NCBI GenBank assembly: GCA_002315945.1
Contig: DCIJ01000038.1
Span: 7,839-14,003 of the forward strand
DNA length: 6,165 nt
Source of the DNA: Lachnospiraceae bacterium UBA1729
GTDB taxonomy: Bacteria; Bacillota; Clostridia; Lachnospirales; Lachnospiraceae
Direction: 5' to 3'
The notes beneath the pieces were generated by a model that did not search any database, had not been told where the DNA came from, and worked only from the letters and a program-made list of their open reading frames with translations. A program made the position numbers and the translations under genes. Shown in pieces: positions 1 to 5,254 of this stretch (position 1 is its first letter; the number at the start of each line of letters is the position of its first letter).

Positions 1-318
1 GGTATGGTATTTAACAAGTTTACCGGAGCAAGAGGCAAGAGCGGATCAAATGATGCCAACGCAGAGTATATTGCATATCTGCGTAACATCTTTGAGAAAG
101 AAAATGTCAGCTTCCAGATGGCTGAGCTTGGCAAGGTAGATTTAGGCGGCGGTGGAACTATCGCATATATGACCGCTTTGTATGGAATGAATGTAATAGA
201 TGCAGGAGTGGCTGTTATGAACATGCATGCTCCCTGGGAATGCACCTCTAAGGCAGATGTTTATGAGACTAAGAGAGGTTATAATGCGTTCTTAAAATAT
301 GTCGGAGAGATTAAGTAG
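1..318 (+). CDS. apeA: M18 family zinc aminopeptidase, C-terminal part (5' end outside window)
   Basis: This is the last 105 residues of a cytosolic M18 (aspartyl aminopeptidase-like) metallopeptidase, which removes N-terminal amino acids from peptides using two zinc ions. The frame is open from base 1, so the ATG at 4 is internal and not a start. Visible family signatures are FNKFTGARGKSGSNDANAEY near the left edge, then GKVDLGGGGTIAYM, GMNVIDAGVAVMNMHAPWE and a C-terminal helix ending in VGEIK. The His of MHAPWE is the expected C-terminal zinc ligand of the family. The GKVDLGGGGTIA version resembles the ApeA branch from clostridia rather than the eukaryotic DNPEP-like branch; that assignment is from memory, so the symbol is tentative. 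Full-length members are about 430-470 residues, so roughly three quarters lies upstream. The stop is 3 nt before queA, suggesting co-transcription. Family is secure, subgroup less so. Confidence 0.9.
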   Translation, partial: GMVFNKFTGARGKSGSNDANAEYIAYLRNIFEKENVSFQMAELGKVDLGGGGTIAYMTALYGMNVIDAGVAVMNMHAPWECTSKADVYETKRGYNAFLKYVGEIK

Positions 319-321
319 TAT

Positions 322-1368
322 ATGGATGCAAATACAGTTGGATTAAGAACTAAGGATTACTGGTTTGATTTACCTGAAAGCCAGATTGCCCAGGACCCTT
401 TGGCAGACAGAACCGGGTCTAAACTTATGGTTTTAGACAAGGAAGAGGGTACTGTCAGTCATCATATTTTTAAAGATGTGATAGATTTTCTCAATGAGGG
501 CGACTGCCTGGTATTAAATAATACTAAGGTTATTCCTGCCAGATTATATGGTGTGAAAAAGGATACTGGTGCCTGCATTGAAATACTTCTTTTGAAGCGT
601 CTTGAGGCTGATGTTTGGGAATGCCTTGTTAAGCCAGGAAAAAAATGCAGAACCGGCGCTGTGATTGATTTCGGTGACGGTAAGCTTACTGGTGAGATCG
701 TGGCACAGCAGGAAGATGGTAACCGTCAGATTAGATTTTTCTATGAAGGAATATGGGAAGAGATACTGGATTCCCTGGGAGAGATGCCTCTTCCTCCTTA
801 TATTACTCACAAGCTTAAAGACAAAGACAGATATCAGACGGTATTTGCCAAGTATGAGGGTAGTGCGGCGGCGCCAACTGCGGGTCTTCATTTTACTAAC
901 GAACTGTTGGAGAAGATACAAAAAAAGGGAATAAAGCTGGCCTTTGTCACTCTTCACGTGGGTCTGGGAACCTTCAGACCAGTTAAGGTGGACAATGTTC
1001 TGGAGCACCAGATGCACTCTGAATATTATCAGGTTACAAAAGAGGCCTGCGATATTATTAACGAAACAAAAGCTAATGGCGGAAGGGTAATATGTGTAGG
1101 CACTACCAGTACCCGTACTATTGAAAGCGCTTCTGATGAAAATGGAATCCTTCATCCAGGAAGTGGTGACACACAGATATTTATCTATCCTGGATACAGG
1201 TTCAAGATACTGGACTGCCTGATTACTAATTTCCATCTGCCTGAGTCTACACTGTTAATGTTAGTCAGTGCTCTGGCTGGAAGAGAAAATGTATTAGCCG
1301 CATATAATGAAGCGGTTACCAGTGGATACAGGTTTTTTAGCTTTGGAGATGCAATGTTTATCAAATAG
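322..1368 (+). CDS. queA: S-adenosylmethionine:tRNA ribosyltransferase-isomerase QueA
   Basis: QueA transfers and isomerises the ribosyl group of S-adenosylmethionine onto preQ1 at position 34 of GUN-anticodon tRNAs, giving epoxyqueuosine, the penultimate step of queuosine synthesis. The 348-residue product has the usual family length and all conserved blocks: DYWFDLPESQIAQDPL (12-27), NNTKVIPARL (66-75), GEMPLPPYI (153-161), YEGSAAAPTAGLHFT (178-192), HVGLGTFRPV (212-221), EHQMHSEYY (229-237), VGTTSTRTIE (259-268) and TNFHLPESTLLMLVSAL (302-318), ending YRFFSFGDAMFI. The ATG at 322 gives about ten residues ahead of the usual family start, but no better in-frame start is seen. A GGAGAG at 304-309 inside the upstream gene can serve as ribosome binding site with 12 nt spacing. 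It sits 3 nt after the M18 gene and about 12 nt before rimM, so it is probably in the same transcript. No tgt or queG is seen in the window. Confidence 0.97.
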   Translation: MDANTVGLRTKDYWFDLPESQIAQDPLADRTGSKLMVLDKEEGTVSHHIFKDVIDFLNEGDCLVLNNTKVIPARLYGVKKDTGACIEILLLKRLEADVWECLVKPGKKCRTGAVIDFGDGKLTGEIVAQQEDGNRQIRFFYEGIWEEILDSLGEMPLPPYITHKLKDKDRYQTVFAKYEGSAAAPTAGLHFTNELLEKIQKKGIKLAFVTLHVGLGTFRPVKVDNVLEHQMHSEYYQVTKEACDIINETKANGGRVICVGTTSTRTIESASDENGILHPGSGDTQIFIYPGYRFKILDCLITNFHLPESTLLMLVSALAGRENVLAAYNEAVTSGYRFFSFGDAMFIK

Positions 1369-1370
1369 TA

Positions 1371-1378
1371 AGAGGTGA
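1371..1378 (+). promoter_or_regulatory. Ribosome binding site of rimM (decides the start)
   Basis: AGAGGTGA, with GAGGTGA (1372-1378) matching the anti-Shine-Dalgarno complement exactly. Its GAGG ends 5 nt before the ATG at 1381. An in-frame GTG at 1375 lies inside this site and has no ribosome binding site of its own upstream, so the ATG at 1381 is the better start. Confidence 0.8.
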
Positions 1379-1380
1379 CA

Positions 1381-1902
1381 ATGGCTTTACAGGAAAAATT
1401 TCAGGTTGGAATTATTTCATCTACCCATGGAATCAAGGGAGAAGTAAAGGTTTTTCCAACTACCGATGATGTCAGAAGATTTAAAACATTAAAAGAAGTA
1501 ATACTGGATACTGGAAAAGAAGAGAAGATACTTAAGGTGGAACATGTTAAGTTTTTTAAGCAGTTTGCAATTCTTAAGTTTCAGGATTATGACAGTATTA
1601 ATGACATAGAAAAATATAAGAACTGCAGTCTCTATGTAACCAGAGAGAATGCTGTAAGACTTAGAAAAAATGAGTATTTTATTGCCGATTTAATTGGACT
1701 TAATGTGGTTAATATCGATGATGGTACTCTGATAGGCACCCTAAAAGATGTGCTGGAGACAGGAGCTAATGATGTCTATATTATCGATGACGGTAATGGC
1801 AGAGAGCTGTTATTTCCTGCAATAAAAGAGTGCGTTAAGGATATTGATTTTGAAAAAAATGAAATCAGTGTACATGTAATGGATGGTTTGATGGATTTAT
1901 AA
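1381..1902 (+). CDS. rimM: Ribosome maturation factor RimM
   Basis: RimM binds ribosomal protein S19 and assists late assembly of the 30S head domain and 16S rRNA processing in the cytoplasm. The 173-residue product has the two expected domains. The N-terminal RimM beta-barrel (about residues 7-90) opens with VGIISSTHGIKGEVKV. The C-terminal PRC barrel (about 97-172) contains NEYFIADLIGLNVV, ETGANDVYII, LLFPAIKECV and a final VHVMDGLMDL. Length is normal (family about 165-180). The start is taken at ATG 1381 because the preceding GAGGTGA is an excellent ribosome binding site; the GTG at 1375 would add only two residues. The stop codon TAA is followed directly by the ATG of trmD, the usual rimM-trmD coupling. 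Unlike the common rpsP-KH-rimM-trmD-rplS arrangement, the gene upstream here is queA. Confidence 0.95.
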   Translation: MALQEKFQVGIISSTHGIKGEVKVFPTTDDVRRFKTLKEVILDTGKEEKILKVEHVKFFKQFAILKFQDYDSINDIEKYKNCSLYVTRENAVRLRKNEYFIADLIGLNVVNIDDGTLIGTLKDVLETGANDVYIIDDGNGRELLFPAIKECVKDIDFEKNEISVHVMDGLMDL

Positions 1903-2661
1903 ATGAAATTTAAGATTCTTACATTATTTCCTGAGATGATTGAGGGAGTACTTAACTCCAGTATCTTGGGCAGAGCTGTCAAAAATGACAGAATAGCATA
2001 TGAAACAATCAATATTCGTGACTTTTCACAGGATAAGCATGGAAGCGTTGATGATTATCCCTATGGCGGAGGGGCCGGAATGCTTATGCAGCCTCAGCCG
2101 GTTTTTGATGCCTGGAAGCATGCTACAGGAAATGACAGGCAGGTTAGAACAATATATCTGACGCCTCAGGGTGAAACCTTTAACCAGAGTATGGCTGAAG
2201 AATTTGCCAGAGAAAAGGAACTGGTATTTTTATGTGGCCATTACGAAGGTATTGACGAAAGGGTTCTGGAGGAGTGCGTTACTGATTACGTATCTATTGG
2301 GGACTATGTCCTTACAGGCGGTGAACTGCCAACGCTTGTTATGATTGATGCTATTGCAAGGCTCGTGGATGGAGTTTTGCATAATGATGAATCAGCCCAG
2401 ACAGAGACCTTTGACAATGGTCTGCTTGAATACCCTCAGTATACAAGGCCTGCAGAATGGATGGGCAAAGAGGTGCCAGAGGTTTTACTGTCTGGTGATC
2501 ATAAAAAAATCGAGGAGTGGCGACTGGGCATGTCTCTGGAAAGGACAAAAGTTAATCGCCCGGATTTGTACGTGAATTATCTTGCCTGTAATTCAGAAGA
2601 GGGAAAAGAACGAAGAAGGAAGAATAGGCGAAAACGTGAGTACCGTCGGAATAATAGCTGA
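1903..2661 (+). CDS. trmD: tRNA (guanine-37-N1)-methyltransferase TrmD
   Basis: TrmD is a SPOUT-class, trefoil-knot homodimer that methylates N1 of G37 next to the anticodon using S-adenosylmethionine, preventing +1 frameshifting. The 252-residue product shows KFKILTLFPEMIEG at the N-terminus, DDYPYGGGAGMLMQPQP (50-66), LCGHYEGIDERV (110-121), the knot segment SIGDYVLTGGELP (131-143), IARLVDGVL with Arg153, GLLEYPQYTRPAEW (173-186), LLSGDHKKIEEWR (195-207) and RRPDL-like NRPDL. Where well-studied TrmD proteins carry the catalytic Asp (EDSF), this one reads TETF, placing Glu168 there; I believe this is tolerated in clostridial homologues. The tail from about residue 233 is unusually rich in Arg and Lys and overlaps the next gene. 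The gene begins immediately after the rimM stop with no clear ribosome binding site, so translational coupling is likely. Confidence 0.97.
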   Translation: MKFKILTLFPEMIEGVLNSSILGRAVKNDRIAYETINIRDFSQDKHGSVDDYPYGGGAGMLMQPQPVFDAWKHATGNDRQVRTIYLTPQGETFNQSMAEEFAREKELVFLCGHYEGIDERVLEECVTDYVSIGDYVLTGGELPTLVMIDAIARLVDGVLHNDESAQTETFDNGLLEYPQYTRPAEWMGKEVPEVLLSGDHKKIEEWRLGMSLERTKVNRPDLYVNYLACNSEEGKERRRKNRRKREYRRNNS

Positions 2662-3877
2662 ATACAATCCCTTTCATAAGGGACATGAATATCTGATAGA
2701 AGAAGCCAAAAGAATTACAAATGCATCAAATTGTGTGATTGTAATGTCAGGTAACTTTGTTCAAAGAGGTGAGCCTGCTATCTATAATAAGCACAGCAGA
2801 TGTCAAATGGCGATTGAGTGCGGTGCAGACCTTGTGATTGAACTGCCAGTAGTATTTGCTACCAGTGGTGCCAGCTTTTTTGCTAAGGCAGCAGTGGGTC
2901 TGCTGGACAGTCTTGGAGTAGTTGACTATATCTGCTTTGGATCTGAATCTGGCCAGATAGACAGTCTGGTTCAAATTGCCCGTGTTCTGGTTAATGAAAG
3001 CGATGAGTACAAAAAAGCCTTTAAACAGGTGCTGAGCCTGGGCAGAACCACTGCAGCTGCCAGACAGGCAGCATTAGATGCTATTGGGATGGATGGAAGC
3101 CTGGTGGCAAGTCCTAATAATATTCTGGCAATAGAATATATAAAAGCATTATTAGAATTAAATAGCTCAATAATACCAGTAAGAATAAAAAGATTGGGAA
3201 AAGATTATGATGACTCTTCGGTGGACGAAGGGATTTTTTCATCTGCCATGGGAATTCGGGCGCTGATACAACAGGGGAATGATTTCATTAACCATATTCC
3301 AGCAGCCTGCGTGGAGAACATAATGAAAGAAACCCCAGTCTTTTTTGATGAAATAAAAGAATATATTAATATGCTGCTGGGACAAAAAATATCTGCCGGG
3401 GAAGCTCTTGAAAACTTCTATGATGTGAAGGTGGAGACGGCAAATAAATTTGAAAACCATTACTGGCAGGCGGCTGACGTGGATGAATTGATTGAGGCAA
3501 CAGCCACCAGGGAAGTTACGCGTGGCAACATTAAGAGAAGTCTCATGCATATTCTTCTGGATATAAAAAAGGAAGAAGCTGACAGATGGATAGAGAACGG
3601 AATGATTTTCTACATAAGGGTTCTGGGATTTACTGATAAGGGTGCCAGACTTTTAGGAAAAATTAAGAAAAAAAGCAAAATTCCCATTATTTCCAACCCT
3701 GTTGAGGGAAAACAGATTCTGGACAAATTCTATGGTGAAAATGTTGAAACACTGGCCTGTGCAAAAGAACAGCTTGAGAGAGATTTATATGCTGCATCAA
3801 TCTATAGAATGTTTGAAAAGAGTGTAAAAAATGGTTATGCGAAGCATGAGTTTGAATACAAAATCATCAAAGGGTAA
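2636..3877 (+). CDS. tmcAL: tRNA(Met) cytidine acetate ligase TmcAL (YlbM family)
   Basis: TmcAL activates acetate with ATP to acetyl-adenylate and transfers the acetyl group to C34 of elongator tRNA-Met, forming N4-acetylcytidine. It is the Gram-positive counterpart of the acetyl-CoA-dependent TmcA. The product is 413 residues, close to Bacillus subtilis YlbM. Motifs: the HIGH-type nucleotidyltransferase signature YNPFHKGH (10-17), MSGNFVQRGEPAI (37-49), GADLVIELP (63-71), CFGSE (100-104), SPNNILAIEYIKAL (159-172), IKRLGKDYDD (184-193), FSSAMGIRAL (201-210), GNIKRSLMHILL (297-308) and RVLGFTDKGARLLGKI (328-343). GTG 2636 is chosen because family members begin only a few residues before VGIIxEYNPFH. 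The frame is open back to TTG 2582, which would add 18 charged residues with no homologous counterpart. It overlaps trmD by 26 nt, so translational coupling is likely; only weak AGGA (2617-2620) and AGG (2626-2628) precede it. It lies directly upstream of pta. Confidence 0.94.
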   Translation: MSTVGIIAEYNPFHKGHEYLIEEAKRITNASNCVIVMSGNFVQRGEPAIYNKHSRCQMAIECGADLVIELPVVFATSGASFFAKAAVGLLDSLGVVDYICFGSESGQIDSLVQIARVLVNESDEYKKAFKQVLSLGRTTAAARQAALDAIGMDGSLVASPNNILAIEYIKALLELNSSIIPVRIKRLGKDYDDSSVDEGIFSSAMGIRALIQQGNDFINHIPAACVENIMKETPVFFDEIKEYINMLLGQKISAGEALENFYDVKVETANKFENHYWQAADVDELIEATATREVTRGNIKRSLMHILLDIKKEEADRWIENGMIFYIRVLGFTDKGARLLGKIKKKSKIPIISNPVEGKQILDKFYGENVETLACAKEQLERDLYAASIYRMFEKSVKNGYAKHEFEYKIIKG

Positions 3878-3880
3878 ATA

Positions 3881-3909
3881 CTGACATTCTTACTACTTGG
3901 TGATATAAT
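3881..3909 (+). promoter_or_regulatory. Sigma-A-type promoter of pta
   Basis: A -35 box CTGACA (3881-3886, 5 of 6 to TTGACA) and a perfect -10 box TATAAT (3904-3909) are separated by the optimal 17 bp. The start of transcription would be near 3915-3917, giving a leader of about 53 nt. The site begins 4 nt after the tmcAL stop codon, so pta can be expressed independently of the tRNA-modification block. No terminator is seen between tmcAL and this promoter, so read-through is also possible. Confidence 0.85.
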
Positions 3910-3952
3910 AAATAGACGTTTTGCGTAAATGCCTGCGAAATCTTTACGATAC

Positions 3953-3958
3953 AAGGAG
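3953..3958 (+). promoter_or_regulatory. Ribosome binding site of pta
   Basis: AAGGAG ends 10 nt before the ATG at 3969; a second purine-rich GAGAGGG (3957-3963) is closer. It supports the start at 3969 over the in-frame TTG at 3921, which lies only a few bases after the predicted transcription start and has no ribosome binding site. Confidence 0.8.
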
Positions 3959-3968
3959 AGAGGGAAAA

Positions 3969-4970
3969 ATGAGTTATATTGATATTATTAAAGATAAGGC
4001 TAGAAGCGACAGAAAGACCATTGTTCTTCCTGAAACTAATGACAAAAGAACGCTGATTGCAGCATCTACAATTTTGAAGGATAAAATTGCTGATATTATT
4101 ATGATTGGTAATGAAGAAAAGATCCTGGATGGTGCTGGCTGGCTTGATATTGAACTGGATGGGGTACAGATTATTGATCCTTCAAAAAGTGAAAAGCTGG
4201 ATAGTTATGTGGAATTATTATATGAGACAAGAAAAGCCAAAGGCATGACTTTGGAAAAAGCAAGAGAGATTCTGCTTACTGATTATCTTACCTTTGGTAT
4301 TGTTATGGTTAAGGCAAATGATGCTGATGGAATGGTTGCCGGAGCATGTCATGCAACTGCTGATACACTTCGTCCAGCCCTTCAGATACTTAAGACTGCT
4401 GAAGGAACAAAGCTTGTTTCTGCATTTTTTATTATGGATGTGCCCGACTGCTCTATGGGAGAGAATGGAACATTCCTGTTTGCAGACTGTGGTCTGAATC
4501 AGGATCCTACAGCAGAAGAATTGGCAGCTATTGCTGAGTCATCAGCCCGCAGCTTCAGACAGCTGGTTGAGGCTAAGCCCAAAATAGCTATGCTTTCCCA
4601 TTCAACCAAGGGCAGTGCTAAGCATGAATTGGTTGACAAGGTAACACAGGCTGTCAAAATTGCTCATGAGCAGTATCCAAATCTTACTCTGGATGGAGAG
4701 TTACAGTTAGATGCGGCACTGGTTCCTTCAGTTGCAAAATCCAAGGCTCCAGGCAGTGAAGTGGCAGGAAAAGCAAATGTATTGATTTTCCCTAATCTGG
4801 ATGCTGGTAATATAGGATATAAATTAGTTCAAAGACTTGCCAAGGCAGAAGCTTATGGTCCTATGCTTCAGGGCATAGCTAAGCCGGTTAATGATCTGTC
4901 CCGTGGCTGTTCATGGGAAGACATCGTTGGTGTCGTAGCATTAACTGCTGTCCAGGCACAACTTTCGTGA
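3969..4970 (+). CDS. pta: Phosphate acetyltransferase Pta
   Basis: Pta interconverts acetyl-CoA plus phosphate with acetyl phosphate plus CoA. With acetate kinase it gives acetate and ATP, the main substrate-level ATP step of many fermenters. The 333-residue product matches the short, single-domain Pta (about 325-335 residues) without the N-terminal DRTGG region of the enterobacterial enzyme. Motifs: IVLPETNDKRTL (18-29), DGMVAGACHATADTLRPAL (120-138), MLSHSTKGSAKHELVDKV (208-225), LDGELQLDAALVPSVA (241-256), NVLIFPNLDAGNIGYKLVQR (270-289) and GPMLQGIAKPVNDLSRGCS (297-315). The start at 3969 fits the AAGGAG upstream and the family N-terminus. The gene has its own promoter. Acetate kinase normally follows pta in related clostridia, but here a repeat-rich gap and rnfC follow. 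A phosphate butyryltransferase is less likely given the close match to Pta motifs. Confidence 0.95.
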   Translation: MSYIDIIKDKARSDRKTIVLPETNDKRTLIAASTILKDKIADIIMIGNEEKILDGAGWLDIELDGVQIIDPSKSEKLDSYVELLYETRKAKGMTLEKAREILLTDYLTFGIVMVKANDADGMVAGACHATADTLRPALQILKTAEGTKLVSAFFIMDVPDCSMGENGTFLFADCGLNQDPTAEELAAIAESSARSFRQLVEAKPKIAMLSHSTKGSAKHELVDKVTQAVKIAHEQYPNLTLDGELQLDAALVPSVAKSKAPGSEVAGKANVLIFPNLDAGNIGYKLVQRLAKAEAYGPMLQGIAKPVNDLSRGCSWEDIVGVVALTAVQAQLS

Positions 4971-4991
4971 TGGCAATGTACGTGAAGGCAA

Positions 4992-5159
4992 TGAGCAGTG
5001 CATGTCCATGATCAGGCCCAAAACCTGCTTGCAAGGTTTTGAGCATGATCATGGACATATAGGGCGAAGCCCGCGACCCACCAACGCACTGCGCCGTTTG
5101 GTGCACTGCCGTAGGCAAGTGGCAATATCGGCGAAGTGCGTTGGTGGGTGCACTGCTCA
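4992..5159. repeat. 168-bp element with 11-bp terminal inverted repeats and nested hairpins
   Basis: The ends TGAGCAGTGCA (4992-5002) and TGCACTGCTCA (5149-5159) are exact reverse complements. Inside are a hairpin with a 13-bp perfect stem (5002-5014 with 5046-5058) and a second 8-bp stem above it (5019-5026 with 5034-5041), a mini-hairpin GGGC-GAA-GCCC (5062-5072), and a hairpin with a 15-bp perfect stem (5076-5090 with 5135-5149) continuing for 5 more pairs (5092-5096 with 5129-5133). The outer stem abuts the first and last arms without unpaired bases. GC is about 56%, above the neighbouring genes. No stem is followed by a T-run, so these are not classical intrinsic terminators. There is no transposase or convincing reading frame inside. 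It is best described as a MITE-like or structured RNA/DNA repeat; mobility and function are inferred. Confidence 0.8.
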
Positions 5160-5160
5160 A
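5137..5160 (+). repeat. 24-bp direct repeat, copy 1 (right end of the element)
   Basis: The 24 bases from TGCGTTGG to GCTCAA are identical to 5194-5217, offset by 57 bp. This copy contains most of the 3' strand of the large hairpin plus the right terminal inverted repeat. Confidence 0.95.
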
Positions 5161-5182
5161 TGAAAAGAAATGTACAGGGCAA

Positions 5183-5217
5183 CACCAACGGCCTGCGTTG
5201 GTGGGTGCACTGCTCAA
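5183..5217 (+). repeat. Partial second copy of the element's right end, with short hairpin
   Basis: An 8-bp hairpin, CACCAACG (5183-5190) and CGTTGGTG (5196-5203) with loop GCCTG, runs into the second copy of the 24-bp repeat (5194-5217), including a second TGCACTGCTCA end (5206-5216). It looks like a collapsed or internally deleted copy of the neighbouring element in which the long hairpin has been reduced to its base. It also places a second possible partner for the left terminal repeat 34 bp before the rnfC ribosome binding site. Confidence 0.75.
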
Positions 5218-5240
5218 AAACATATGATTTACTATTATTT

Positions 5241-5247
5241 TAGGAGG
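5241..5247 (+). promoter_or_regulatory. Ribosome binding site of rnfC
   Basis: TAGGAGG lies 7 nt before the ATG at 5255, near-consensus and optimally spaced, and fixes the rnfC start. The sequence between the repeats and this site (5218-5240) is AT-rich. Confidence 0.9.
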
Positions 5248-5254
5248 ATGAGAA

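Noticed and set aside
544..1236. Minus-strand reading frame of 230 codons
   Set aside because: It lies entirely antisense to queA, whose family motifs are unambiguous. The product resembles no family I know and has no upstream ribosome binding site I could see.
2582..2635. TTG start giving TmcAL 18 extra N-terminal residues
   Set aside because: No ribosome binding site precedes it, the extra residues are charged and non-homologous, and the family begins right before VGIIxEYNPFH.
3921..3968. TTG start giving Pta 16 extra residues
   Set aside because: It would begin only a few bases after the predicted transcription start, with no ribosome binding site, while ATG 3969 has AAGGAG upstream and fits the family N-terminus.
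5002..5058. Intrinsic terminator of pta
   Set aside because: The stem is strong but is followed by ATAGGGCGAAG and not a T-run on either strand, so it does not meet the canonical terminator pattern. It may still impede transcription.
5076..5217. CRISPR array
   Set aside because: There are only two copies of a 24-bp direct repeat, the intervening segment continues the palindromic structure, and there are no further units or cas genes.
4888..5223. Minus-strand reading frame of 111 codons across the repeat region, with a repeated SSAPTNA motif
   Set aside because: The repeated peptide is only the translation of the 24-bp direct repeat (57-bp offset, in frame). It overlaps the pta 3' end, lacks a ribosome binding site and has a composition unlike a protein.
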